Assembly (NCBI GenBank): GCA_036490175.1
Contig: DASXEJ010000112.1
Location: forward strand, 1-48,955
From: Pirellulales bacterium
GTDB lineage: Bacteria > Planctomycetota > Planctomycetia > Pirellulales > JACPPG01
Length of the DNA: 48,955 nucleotides
Direction: 5' to 3'
Part shown: positions 34,199 to 42,881 of the stretch, piece after piece
Position numbering within the stretch: the first letter of the stretch is position 1
Layout: each line of letters opens with the position of its first letter
Program-made: the position numbers and the translations under genes
Notes under the pieces: generated by a model
What the model was told of the DNA's origin: nothing
Database searches by the model: none
Seen by the model: only the letters and a program-made list of their open reading frames with translations

Positions 34199-36823
34199 TT
34201 ATTGCGCCTGGCGAGGGTCTTTGCGACGTGCCAGATTGTCGTGCGGCTCAGAGACCGCTACCGCGATCCAGCCGTCCTGAATTACGAACTGCGAAAAGGC
34301 CAGATCCCGAGTGCGCTGGTCGACAGACCATTTGGGGTCGACCAACATCAGTTCCCGGTCTTTGGCAAAGGCTTTGCTGAAGATGCCCCGCAGGGGAATC
34401 TGCGAACTGATTCGGCTGCCCATCAATTGCACGATGCCGTCGCGCACCAGGCAGGCGTGCAACCCCTCGACTTGTGGTGCATAGTACACGCGCACCACGA
34501 AGTTCTTCCAGGTGCGGCCTTCGCTTGTTAACCGGGCCACGGCCAGACTGAGTTCGATGCGCCCGTCTTCGCAACGGACACGCACTGCGTCGGCATCGGC
34601 AAACGTTATCGTTACTTCCTTGTCGGTCTCGTCCATGAACTTGCTGTTCTGCAGGTTCAGTGATTTGATGAGATGCGCCCGCAGCTCGGGCAGTTTGTAC
34701 GTGCGGCCGTTGACGTCGAGTGCTTCACAGACGTTGTTGAACGTGGACTGGTGGATCTGAAAGCTCAGCAGGCTGTCGCTGGGCGCACGCGGCCGGGGCG
34801 TATGACCGGCCAGTTGTTCGTCGCCCGCTAGCCGCACCCGCATGGTGAGGCGCTGTTCCGAGGTTTCAGCGCTGATGACCTGCGGCTCCAACCCCATCCT
34901 GGCCAGCGGATCCACCACGCGCTCGCGTAATTGCCGATTGACGTTTGCCAATCGTTCCTCGGCTACGGAATCCATTTTTTGCCGCGCCCGAGCTTCGACC
35001 TTGCGACGCAAGATGGCCCGTACCTCGGCTTGCTGCTCGGCGTGGCGTGACCGCGCGACACTCTCCACCAGTCCTCCGATCAGCGGCACACCATCGAAAT
35101 CCGTGCTCACCGAACGCAATCGCGTGCGGGCATCCAGGCAATCGCTCTCGGCCGGAAACGTCCGAATGCCGCGCAAATCAAGATCAACTACCTTGCGGGC
35201 GTAGTAGGTAGAGTCACTGTTGGTGTACAACGTCGCAGGACCGCTGGTGGATCGCGTGTTGGCGCTAACCTGGCCACTGGCTTCGAGCGCGACTCGTAGC
35301 CGGTGCTCGTCGGGCACGAGCTTTACATTCACTGAAGTCGAAGTGGTGCTCATGCCACGCGTCGGCAATCCTAGAATCTGGTCGCGAACGGGATCGGTCG
35401 ACATCGACTCGCCAGGCAGCAGCCGCTTAAGAAGTTTCTCGGCAAGCGCCAGCCGAATGTTCGCGTTGCGATAATTGGCTTCCAACCGTTGCTTCAGATC
35501 ACCGCTGGCATCGCTAAGCGAGACCATACGCACATAATCGTCGGCCAATCGCCGCGCATCACTGGGCCGGTTCGAGGCTTCAAAACGCTCGATGTCCGCC
35601 AGCAGCCGTCCAGCATGGAATGGGTCGAGCGTCCAAGGAAGCACCGCGGCGGCCAGGTCCGCCACCGGCCGACTGGTGATGAACCTCCGTTGTGAATCGC
35701 TGAGATCGTCGCGCGAAAGCCGCGACATCACCTCGCGTGACAAATGGCGGGCGTCCGAGCCGGTGACTGGTTCGTCCACGACGGTCAGAGCGCGCAACGA
35801 ATCGAGCGCCAGATATTGTCGCCATTGCTCCCCCTCGGCGCCAGCCTGCCGCGTGATAGAGTCCAGTTGATTCAGTGCTTTGACCAGCTGATCCTCGGCT
35901 ACCTGACCGGGTCCGGCTTCGGAGGTTTCCTGCCCGAACAGGGGAGGGAGCAGTTCCCATACGTCCAGCCGCCGAATCAGAGCGTGCCGCACGCGCAACA
36001 GCTCGACAGCCACGCTGCGTTCTTTGATTTGCGAAACCATGGCGTCCACGGCACTGGCCGCTGACCGCAACTCGACGATCAGCTCGCCGGCGCGTTCGTC
36101 CGTGGGAGCCGTATGATCGCACAACTCCAAAACGAGCCGTTCGGTATCCCAGGCCCAGTCGCTGCATTCGCATTCGGAACCGAGCGACTCTAACAACCGC
36201 AGCAAGCCGACCGGCTCGGGCCAGCGCGGCCCGCTAACGACAACGTCCGGACGGGTCTCTTCTTGCAATTCGTCAGAAACGATGATCGCTTGCTCGCCAT
36301 CGTCAGATTCCTGAGGGGCGGCTGTTGGATGAGGAGCAGTGACGTCGGCAGCTGCTGCCGCGCGCTCCCTCGGTCGCACGTTGGTCAAGATAGGCGCAGG
36401 CCGTTCACGAACTACGGTCGGCGACAATTCAGCGATCGCCTCGCGCGGCACAGGCTCTTCGTGCAGTGGGGCATTGTCCGGTTGACAGACCTTGGCTTGG
36501 GCCGCATCAGAGATTTGTGCGGCGGACTCGCTTGTCGCGATTTCAGCAACACCGGTCGATTCGAGGGTGTCGGTCGACTCGGCGCGGGGAGCCCAGTCGC
36601 TAGCGTCGCTCGACGATGCAACCTCGACGGACCTGGGCGGCGCCAGCGTGGGCTCGCCATATAACTTGATGGTTTCATCCTCAACAATGTCGTCGTTGTG
36701 CGTGCGCGCCGACGGCCCCCGCGCCAGGTGTTCCCATTCGCGTGGAGCAAGAATGCTCAGCAGCAAGAGAAACGCCACGACGAGTAAGAATGGCCAGATC
36801 GGACTCTTCGACGGTCGACCCAT
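34199..36823 (-). CDS. Large hypothetical protein, single membrane anchor
   Basis: 874 residues; I do not recognise the family. Residues 10-26 (WPFLLVVAFLLLLSIL) form one membrane helix after a short basic start (MGRPSKS), so the bulk is probably outside the cytoplasm or periplasmic. Residues about 30-200 are acidic and low complexity (Ser, Ala, Glu, Pro), a likely flexible linker. Residues about 210-460 look alpha-helical, with many Leu and Arg. From about 480 to the end beta-strands dominate (for example VKLVPDEHRLRVALEASGQV, VDLDLRG, FQIHQSTFNNVCEALD). The segment near 620-660 (RRKVEARARQKMDSVAEERL) could be a coiled coil. Planctomycete genomes contain several such conserved hypotheticals. 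No partner gene or enzymatic motif is visible. Confidence 0.7.
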   Translation of the reverse strand: MGRPSKSPIWPFLLVVAFLLLLSILAPREWEHLARGPSARTHNDDIVEDETIKLYGEPTLAPPRSVEVASSSDASDWAPRAESTDTLESTGVAEIATSESAAQISDAAQAKVCQPDNAPLHEEPVPREAIAELSPTVVRERPAPILTNVRPRERAAAAADVTAPHPTAAPQESDDGEQAIIVSDELQEETRPDVVVSGPRWPEPVGLLRLLESLGSECECSDWAWDTERLVLELCDHTAPTDERAGELIVELRSAASAVDAMVSQIKERSVAVELLRVRHALIRRLDVWELLPPLFGQETSEAGPGQVAEDQLVKALNQLDSITRQAGAEGEQWRQYLALDSLRALTVVDEPVTGSDARHLSREVMSRLSRDDLSDSQRRFITSRPVADLAAAVLPWTLDPFHAGRLLADIERFEASNRPSDARRLADDYVRMVSLSDASGDLKQRLEANYRNANIRLALAEKLLKRLLPGESMSTDPVRDQILGLPTRGMSTTSTSVNVKLVPDEHRLRVALEASGQVSANTRSTSGPATLYTNSDSTYYARKVVDLDLRGIRTFPAESDCLDARTRLRSVSTDFDGVPLIGGLVESVARSRHAEQQAEVRAILRRKVEARARQKMDSVAEERLANVNRQLRERVVDPLARMGLEPQVISAETSEQRLTMRVRLAGDEQLAGHTPRPRAPSDSLLSFQIHQSTFNNVCEALDVNGRTYKLPELRAHLIKSLNLQNSKFMDETDKEVTITFADADAVRVRCEDGRIELSLAVARLTSEGRTWKNFVVRVYYAPQVEGLHACLVRDGIVQLMGSRISSQIPLRGIFSKAFAKDRELMLVDPKWSVDQRTRDLAFSQFVIQDGWIAVAVSEPHDNLARRKDPRQAQ

Positions 36824-37290
36824 GATGATTCCGTGGCGAAGCGCCGGCTCTGCTGGTCCGTGATCGAGCAGGACGGCCCCCCATCGGCGCCGTCCCGTCG
36901 AACCATTGTCTACGGCTGAGATTTCTCATCCGTCGCACGCGGCGGCGGCGCTTGTGACTTTGGCGGGGAGCGTTCGCCGATCCAAATTCAACGGTCCCCT
37001 CAGGGACGTTAAATCGGCACTTTCGCCACGCGGGGCGAAGAAAAACAATACCGGCAGCTAGCACGCCAAGGAGCGTGTCGAAAATCGTGCCGTATCGCGT
37101 GCAAGCATGCTCTGTCGCTAGCAAGGCTGTCGCGCCCTGTCGCAGCATTCAATGGATTTGCGACAGCCTAATTCACTTCATTCAGATTGTGCCAAACGCC
37201 CATGCTGAACTGGAACACGGTACGCAAAACGATCCACGTCTAGAGGACCCATTGGCCAAAGACGCGCGAATACTGCTCGCTGGCGTGATG
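36824..37290. other. Intergenic region, about 470 bases
   Basis: Lies between the stop of uppS and the start of the unknown 874-residue gene, same strand. Two short inverted repeats are seen (GTCCC/GGGAC near 36993-37010; TTCGCC/GGCGAA near 37022-37039), neither with a T-run. A frame on the minus strand that crosses into the next gene looks non-coding. I see no gene. Confidence 0.35.
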
Positions 37291-38046
37291 CTACGGATTG
37301 AGGCCGCCGAAGCGACGATCGCGCCCGGCGTAATCGCGGATGGCGTCGTGCAGATCGGCCTCGCCGAACTCGGGCCAGCACTGATCGGTGACCCACAGTT
37401 CGGAGTAGCTGATCTGCCATAGCAAAAAGTTGCTGACTCGCATCTCGCCTGCCGTGCGAATGAGCAAGTCTGGGTCGGACATGCCCGCGGTGTAAAGCCG
37501 CGAGGCTATCAGGTCCTCAGTGACGTCCTCGGGCGCGATTTGGCCCAAGCGCACTTCGTCGGCGATGCGACGCATCGACTCGGTAATCTCGGCCCGGCTG
37601 CCGTAGTTCACCGCCAAACATAAAGTCATGCCCGAGTGATGGCTGCTCATCTCGATGGTCTTATCCATCTCGCGCAGCACCGAATCGGGTATTCCCTCAC
37701 GACTGCCGATCGTAGTCAGGCGGACGTTCTCATCGAGCAGCGTCGTGCGCTCCTCGATAAGATACTGCTCCAAGAGGTGCATTAAAAAATCGAGCTCGGC
37801 CTGGGGCCGCTTCCAGTTCTCGCTAGACAGGCAATAGAGCGTCAGTTGGTCGGTCGATAGGCGGGCCGCCTCTTCGGTGATGCGGCGCACCGAGGCCACG
37901 CCATGCCGATGCCCCTCGATGCGGGGCAGGCCACGCCGCTGCGCCCAACGACCATTGCCATCCATTATCACGGCGATATGTCGCGGCCGGCGCTCGAGCG
38001 GCACGTCGCAGCTAGCTGTGGCCTGTTGCACGGACGACTTGGTCAC
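37291..38046 (-). CDS. uppS: Isoprenyl transferase (undecaprenyl diphosphate synthase)
   Basis: A 251-residue cis-prenyltransferase that makes undecaprenyl diphosphate, the lipid carrier for cell-envelope glycans. Motifs: VIMDGNGRWAQRRG (27-40) with catalytic Asp29, GHRHG, YCLSSENWKRP (about 71-81), VNYGSRAEI, and RTAGEMRVSNFLLWQISYSE short of the WPEF end. Start is GTG (38046) with AGGAG at about 11 bases. It lies 64 bases after purA, same strand, likely co-transcribed. The usual follower cdsA is not present downstream. Confidence 0.97.
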   Translation of the reverse strand: MTKSSVQQATASCDVPLERRPRHIAVIMDGNGRWAQRRGLPRIEGHRHGVASVRRITEEAARLSTDQLTLYCLSSENWKRPQAELDFLMHLLEQYLIEERTTLLDENVRLTTIGSREGIPDSVLREMDKTIEMSSHHSGMTLCLAVNYGSRAEITESMRRIADEVRLGQIAPEDVTEDLIASRLYTAGMSDPDLLIRTAGEMRVSNFLLWQISYSELWVTDQCWPEFGEADLHDAIRDYAGRDRRFGGLNP

Positions 38047-38110
38047 GGTCGCGATACTCCTGACAACTCAAACGCTTCGGTCGTGGCTCATGGCACACCG
38101 CCTGGCGAGC

Positions 38111-39430
38111 TCAACGGGCGGCTGCCGCCACCGGCGCCAAAGACTCAGCAAACATCGTTTGGTCCCGATCGGGCCCGACCGAGACTATCTCGACAGGTCG
38201 CCCGATGATTTCGCCCAAGCGGGCCAAATATTTGCGGGCATTGGCCGGCAGATCCGCCAACTGCCGGACATCCGAAATTTCTTGCTGCCAACCAGGCAAA
38301 GTCTCGTAGACCGGTTGGGCTCGCGCGAGGTCGTCGACATGGCTGGGAAACACAGTTACGCGCTGACCGTCAATCTCGTAGGCCGTGCAAATTTTGATTT
38401 CGGGCAGTTCGCTAAGTACGTCCAAGAGCATCACAGCCAGACTATCCACGCCCGAGAGCCGAGACGTATAGCGCGCGGCCACGGCGTCGAACCAGCCACA
38501 GCGCCGCGGCCGACGCGTGACGGTGCCGTATTCGTTGCCGCGGTCGCGCAGGTGCTGTCCTAGTTCGTTGTCCTGCTCGGTCGGAAATGGTCCGCCGCCG
38601 ACGCGGGTGCCGTAAGCTTTCACCACGCCGATGATCTTTTCCAGATATCGGCCAGGCACGCCGGCTCCGCTCGAGATGCCAACGCCCGAGCTGTTGCTGC
38701 TGGTGACATAAGGGAACGTGCCATGATCGACGTCCAACAGCGCGCCCTGCGCCCCCTCAAATAGCACGCGCCGTTTGGCCTCGAGCGCGTCGAGCACCAG
38801 CGAGGTCGTATCGGCGACATGTGGCCGCAAGCGCTCGGCGTAGACTTGATATTCCTGATGGATCTTCTGCGGATCGAGCGGCGCGACGGGGCTGGCGCCC
38901 GAGAGCAGCGCGAGCAATTGATTCTTATGCGCGCAAATGCGCTCGATCTTCTCACGTACGCCGGTACGGTATAAATCGCCCAGGCGGATAGCGTTCGAGC
39001 GTCCGACCTTATCGCGATAGCAGGGCCCGATACCGCGCTGCGTGGTGCCAATGGCCTGACCAACGGCCGCGCTTCCTTCGCTGATGCGATCTTCTTCCAG
39101 GTGCCAGGGGAAGATGACGTGCGCTCGATCACTAATCAACAGGTTCTTACCGACCGCCACGCCACGGGCGATCAGACCGTCGATCTCGGCCAAAATGCTG
39201 GGCGGGTTGAGCACCACGCCGCCCGTGATCACGCATTGCACATCCGCGCGAAGAATTCCGCTGGGAATCAGCGACAGCTTATAGGTCTGTCCGCCTGTGA
39301 CCACTGTATGGCCGGCGTTGGCTCCGCCCTGGTAGCGCACCACGATATCGTGGGCGCGGGTCAGCAGGTCGACGATCTTCCCCTTGGCCTCGTCGCCCCA
39401 CTGCAAACCGATAACGCAAAGTCCAGGCAC
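38111..39430 (-). CDS. purA: Adenylosuccinate synthase
   Basis: A 439-residue enzyme that joins IMP and aspartate with GTP, the first step from IMP to AMP. Start is GTG (39430). Features: QWGDEAKGKIVD (10-21) with Asp13, NAGHTV with His41, QAIGTTQRGIGPCYRDK, GAQGALLDVDHGTFPYVTSSN, GGGPFPTE and TRRPRRCGWFD. The GTP/IMP loop is GDEAKGK where most enzymes have GDEGKGK, a Gly-to-Ala change at residue 15; it may be a clade feature. It probably forms an operon with uppS. A candidate promoter lies 240-270 bases upstream. Confidence 0.97.
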   Translation of the reverse strand: MPGLCVIGLQWGDEAKGKIVDLLTRAHDIVVRYQGGANAGHTVVTGGQTYKLSLIPSGILRADVQCVITGGVVLNPPSILAEIDGLIARGVAVGKNLLISDRAHVIFPWHLEEDRISEGSAAVGQAIGTTQRGIGPCYRDKVGRSNAIRLGDLYRTGVREKIERICAHKNQLLALLSGASPVAPLDPQKIHQEYQVYAERLRPHVADTTSLVLDALEAKRRVLFEGAQGALLDVDHGTFPYVTSSNSSGVGISSGAGVPGRYLEKIIGVVKAYGTRVGGGPFPTEQDNELGQHLRDRGNEYGTVTRRPRRCGWFDAVAARYTSRLSGVDSLAVMLLDVLSELPEIKICTAYEIDGQRVTVFPSHVDDLARAQPVYETLPGWQQEISDVRQLADLPANARKYLARLGEIIGRPVEIVSVGPDRDQTMFAESLAPVAAAAR

Positions 39431-39752
39431 AGATCACAACCCTTAAATTAAGCGACCAATTTCGACAACGACGCGAGACAGTCAATACAAATCCCGCTCG
39501 CAGGAGCGCACCGGCATACCACAGATTTTGATCTGGCCAATGCCACTCCGAACAAGCGACGCAAGCAAGCTCTGGGGGCGACCCGCGGCGGAGGGCACGG
39601 GCCAGTCATCGGGAGGCGCAACGCCAAGGCGTCCGCGCACGACAGCACCCACACCCCAGGTCCAAACCAGCCAGTCTAAGTCAGCCCGGCAGGCGGTCAA
39701 GGGGCTGAAACGCTAGCCTGGTAGTCGCGCCGGCCGAAATCAAGGTCGCCCG
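39431..39752. other. Long purA upstream region
   Basis: 322 bases between purA and the small propeptide-like gene. It contains a candidate promoter (39673-39700) and small stems near 39530 and 39490. A stop-terminated frame on the minus strand ending in GQIKICGMPV looks like the start of a TrpF-type protein but is too short to be real. No gene called. Confidence 0.35.
39673..39700 (-). promoter_or_regulatory. Candidate promoter for purA-uppS
   Basis: On the minus strand TTGACC (39700 to 39695), a 16-base spacer and TAGACT (39678 to 39673). Five of six and four of six matches. It would give a leader of about 235 bases, long for a housekeeping gene, so regulation in the leader is possible but not shown. 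Confidence 0.35.
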
Positions 39753-40001
39753 CTACTGAATCTTCGCGTCGGGCGGCGGAAGTTGGAAAGATCGCTCCGG
39801 TTCGACGGCCGCGACGCCCGGCACTCGGGCCAGGCCGGCCAGGCCATCGTTGCCAACGTGCCCCGAAATGGCACCAATGTGGTCGAGCGTCTGTTCGACT
39901 TCCATGCCGGCAGCGCGTAATCGCGCCGCTACTTGATGGATCTGGGAAAGGTGTGCGTCGTCGACGCTGACGGTGACGTTCGTCCGATTCGGGGGAGGCA
40001 T
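39753..40001 (-). CDS. Small inhibitor-I9 / subtilisin-propeptide-like protein
   Basis: 82 residues from ATG 40001. This start is supported by a strong AGGAGGGG ribosome binding site and by a promoter whose -10 box lies 31 bases upstream, which rules out the longer frame from 40106. The sequence has an N-terminal NVTVSVDD strand, a helix with LSQIHQVAARLRAAGM, then a strand VEQTLDHIGAISGHV and a final L-x-R-V-P-G-V-A-A-V-E-P-E-R-S, which matches the ferredoxin-like fold of peptidase inhibitor I9 and subtilase propeptides. No protease domain follows, so it is a stand-alone unit. It has no signal peptide. It may inhibit or chaperone a protease elsewhere, or serve an unrelated role. Confidence 0.7.
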   Translation of the reverse strand: MPPPNRTNVTVSVDDAHLSQIHQVAARLRAAGMEVEQTLDHIGAISGHVGNDGLAGLARVPGVAAVEPERSFQLPPPDAKIQ

Positions 40002-40322
40002 GCCTGATCCCCTCCTAAGGTGCCTGGAAACATCATACGCGCGTTGCGTCGCCGCCGACAACCGAGAAAAAAGAGAAACCGCATGAGCACGCGAACCAAG
40101 GGCCACAAAGTTTGCGTCCCTATCATACGGAGTCCGCCGACAGTTGCATTATTGCGGCACGTCTGGCTTAGAGCGCGCAATGTGCTCGGCGGCCCGTAAT
40201 TTTCAACTGAACGACCGGAACAATTGAGCCGTCAGCGGTTGCGGTCGAGCATGGGAGCCTTGGCCGTGACGCCGTGGTACATTGAATGCTCTGCCAGCAC
40301 CCATCAGCACAAAGGAAAGCGT
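40002..40322. other. Divergent intergenic region, about 320 bases
   Basis: Between the I9-like gene (minus) and the PhyH gene (plus). It contains the promoter at 40032-40061 (minus). For the plus gene, TTGGCC (40259-40264) is a possible -35 but no good -10 follows. No other feature is seen. Confidence 0.35.
40032..40061 (-). promoter_or_regulatory. Candidate promoter of the I9-like gene
   Basis: Minus strand: TTGTCG (40061 to 40056), an 18-base spacer and TATGAT (40037 to 40032); matches are four and five of six. Transcription would start near 40025, 24 bases before the ATG. Confidence 0.5.
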
Positions 40323-41099
40323 ATGTCGTCCGGCGTTCTGACCGGGGCCGACCTGGTGACCTTCGATCGCGACGGGTATTTGCTTGTGCGGCAACTGTTC
40401 GACGCCGAAGAGATGTCGATCTTGCTCAGCTATGCCCGCCATGATCCGGCGCTAGCTGCCGGGGCATACGCCCGCAAGGACGCCGCCGGCAATGAAACGC
40501 GGTTGGCACTCTGGAATCACGCGGGCGACGATCTGTACAGCATGTTCTCTCGCTCGCCGCGGATCGTCGACCGTATGGAAGGTTTACTCGGCGGTGAAGT
40601 TTATCACTATCACACCAAGATGATGCTCAAAGAGCCGCTCGTGGGAGGAGCCTGGGAATGGCATCAGGATTATGGCTATTGGTATCACAACGGCTGCTTG
40701 TTCCCGCTGTTGGCGAGTTGCCTGATCGCTGTTGATAGGGCCAATCGCGAAAACGGTTGCCTGCAGGTTCTTCGTGGCTCACACCATTTGGGCCGAATCG
40801 ATCACGGCAAAGTCGGCGAGCAAGCCGGTGCCGATATGGAGCGCGTCGACGAAGCTCTGAAGAGAATGGACCTCGACTACATCGAGGCCGAACCGGGGGA
40901 CGCGTTGTTCTTTCACTCGAACCTATTACACCGCTCGGATCAGAATCGCTCGCCGCGCTCGCGCTGGTCGTTGATTTGCTGCTATAACGCGGCGCGCAAC
41001 AATCCCTACAAGGAATCACGCCACCCGCGCTACGAACCGTTGGTGAAAGTTACCGATACGTCTGTCAAGGAGTGGGCCCACCGGGCTGCTGCCCGATAA
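40323..41099 (+). CDS. Phytanoyl-CoA dioxygenase (PhyH) family protein
   Basis: 258 residues from ATG 40323, which has AAAGGAAA upstream (a longer frame from 40224 lacks support). A non-haem iron, 2-oxoglutarate-dependent dioxygenase: the iron ligands are His114 and Asp116 in WHQDYGYW and His203 in LLHRSD, with Arg214 (PRSRW) to hold 2-oxoglutarate. Also seen: LRGSHHLGRI (150-159) and PGDALFFHS (191-199). It is probably a hydroxylase of a small molecule; substrate unknown. A gene for a 188-residue protein follows 11 bases later. Confidence 0.9.
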   Translation: MSSGVLTGADLVTFDRDGYLLVRQLFDAEEMSILLSYARHDPALAAGAYARKDAAGNETRLALWNHAGDDLYSMFSRSPRIVDRMEGLLGGEVYHYHTKMMLKEPLVGGAWEWHQDYGYWYHNGCLFPLLASCLIAVDRANRENGCLQVLRGSHHLGRIDHGKVGEQAGADMERVDEALKRMDLDYIEAEPGDALFFHSNLLHRSDQNRSPRSRWSLICCYNAARNNPYKESRHPRYEPLVKVTDTSVKEWAHRAAAR

Positions 41100-41110
41100 A
41101 CGGCAAACAA

Positions 41111-41677
41111 ATGCACTCGCTGGCCTTCAAAACGACACGGCAGGGCAAGGCGCAATTCGCCTGTTGGCTGGCGCTGGCCGGCATTCCCATGCGTATTCCG
41201 CCGCTGTTGCTCCTTTACTGGCCGCTGCTAGCGCTCTGTTACCGCGTTCGCTACATCCACGACGTTGCGGCGGCCGATCGGCAACGGATCGCCGGCATAC
41301 CCAAGGAACGAAAGTGGGCCTGGTCGACAGCCGCCACGCTGTTTCTAGACGACGACTATACGAACGAGCTGGGACGGATATCGCAATCTCTGGCCGCCTT
41401 GCCCTTCTCGCCCCAACAGCTGACGGCAATTTTCTATGACGAGGTCGCTCCGGTGGTCTGGTGGAATCTGCTGAGCGTCGCAGGAGAATGCTTTGGCTGG
41501 AACGAAGAATGGCTACACGCTAGAGTTTCCGCGGTGAGGCCGGGACTGCTTCACCGACTGCCCGGGTATCGTCCGCTTGCACGCTTTGTCATGGCTGGCA
41601 TGTTACGAGACCACTGGCGTCAGATCCTGGAGGAAGTCGACAAGATTCGACGGGGCGCGGTCACCGGCATAGCCTAG
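41111..41677 (+). CDS. Hypothetical protein, 188 residues
   Basis: I do not recognise this family. It starts at ATG 41111 (no clear ribosome binding site; 11 bases after the PhyH stop, so probably translated with it). The N-terminal part (FACWLALAGIPMRIPPLLLLYWPLLALCYRV) is hydrophobic and could be a membrane helix or two. The rest is soluble-looking, with acidic and aromatic residues, for example FLDDDYTNELG and AECFGWNEEWL. It ends 18 bases before the convergent methyltransferase gene. A role with the dioxygenase is guessed from position only. Confidence 0.6.
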   Translation: MHSLAFKTTRQGKAQFACWLALAGIPMRIPPLLLLYWPLLALCYRVRYIHDVAAADRQRIAGIPKERKWAWSTAATLFLDDDYTNELGRISQSLAALPFSPQQLTAIFYDEVAPVVWWNLLSVAGECFGWNEEWLHARVSAVRPGLLHRLPGYRPLARFVMAGMLRDHWRQILEEVDKIRRGAVTGIA

Positions 41678-41695
41678 CCTTGCAAGGTTCCGGAT

Positions 41696-42733
41696 TTACC
41701 GGCGGACGGCTTCGATCACCTTCGAGGCTGATTTCGTCGGGATGATTCTTACCAGGTCGAAGCCGGCGTCTTTTAGCAGGACACGGAACTCTTCGGCCGT
41801 CCGTTCCATTCCTCCGGCCATCACCAACATGTTCAAATCCATGAACTTGGCGAAATCGGGTTCGTTGCGGCCCTTGAGAACCTGTTCGACCAGCAGCAGG
41901 GTGCCTGGACCGTTCATCGCTTGATGGACATTCTTCAGGATCCGCAGACTGTCGGCATCGTGCCAATCGTGAATCACGGTCGACAAGATGTAGGCATCTC
42001 CGCCGGCAGGTACCGCGGCAAAGAAATCTCCACTGATCGCCTCGCAGCGGTCCGCCACCCCTTGCTCCGCCAGATAGTTGCGCGTTTGTTCCATGACGCT
42101 CGGCACGTCGAACACGGCTCCGTGCAAATGCGGGTTCGCCTTAAGTATGGCCGAAATGAGCGTCCCCCGGCCGCCGCCGACGTCGATCAGCTTGCGCAAG
42201 CGGCTGAAGTCATAGGCTTCAACCGCAGCCACATGGGTCTTGCTTGTCAGTTCCGTCATCGCGCGATGAAATATCCGTGCCGATTCCGGATGCTTCTCAA
42301 AATAGTCAAACACCCCTTCGCCGTATTGCAATTGAAACGAGACCTTGCCTTGCCGCACACCGTCGAGCAATCGCCCCCAGGCAACGTAGTGCTCTTCGCC
42401 CATCATCACAATCGAGCTCCACAACGAATCCGGCGCATCTTTGCACAGCTTTTCGGCAATCGGCGTTAATGCGAATCGGCGCTCGGAGTCCTCCTTGAAG
42501 ATGCCCAGGCTCGCCAGCGCCCGCAACAATCGATAGAGCGATGGTGCGTGGGCACCGGTATCACGCGCCAGTTGCTCAGCAGTCTTGGGACCCGCTTTAA
42601 CGTGATCGGCCAATTCCAAGCGGGCCGCTGAGTAGACAGCCTGCATCATCCAACTGCCGCTGATTATTTGCAGCAGCCGTGCCTCGGGCGGGGCATTTTC
42701 CTCAGGCATTGAGAGGGCGTTCTCGTTCAGCAT
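41696..42733 (-). CDS. O-methyltransferase-like SAM enzyme (acetylserotonin OMT family)
   Basis: 345 residues with a good ribosome binding site (GGAGGAAG) before the ATG. An N-terminal winged-helix dimerisation region (about 20-100; ARLELADHV, PSLYRLLRALASLGIF) precedes the SAM domain: DVGGGRGTLI (184-193), FDVPSV, GDFF and the H-D-W-H-D motif (255-259), where His255 would be the catalytic base. This is the Methyltransf_2 type acting on hydroxyl groups of small aromatic or polyketide compounds. No biosynthetic cluster lies nearby. The tail after residue 330 is short. Confidence 0.88.
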   Translation of the reverse strand: MLNENALSMPEENAPPEARLLQIISGSWMMQAVYSAARLELADHVKAGPKTAEQLARDTGAHAPSLYRLLRALASLGIFKEDSERRFALTPIAEKLCKDAPDSLWSSIVMMGEEHYVAWGRLLDGVRQGKVSFQLQYGEGVFDYFEKHPESARIFHRAMTELTSKTHVAAVEAYDFSRLRKLIDVGGGRGTLISAILKANPHLHGAVFDVPSVMEQTRNYLAEQGVADRCEAISGDFFAAVPAGGDAYILSTVIHDWHDADSLRILKNVHQAMNGPGTLLLVEQVLKGRNEPDFAKFMDLNMLVMAGGMERTAEEFRVLLKDAGFDLVRIIPTKSASKVIEAVRR

Positions 42734-42881
42734 CCGCTCTTCCTCCGAGATGTATGCACAATTTGATCATGATCGAATCATCGGGCGGCCAGGCGGCAGC
42801 CACGCCGATCAATCGTACCCCCCTGGCAGTGAGAGCAACAGCGTGGTGGTCAATGATCGTCGTGGCGGGATATTCAACCGA

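Noticed and set aside
36681..37148. 155-residue minus-strand frame crossing the start of the 874-residue gene
   Set aside because: Very Arg/Gly-rich with no domain, overlaps a better gene in another frame.
39482..39700. Minus-strand frame ending in GQIKICGMPV, reminiscent of TrpF
   Set aside because: Only about seven residues match, the rest does not, and it stops at once; likely chance.
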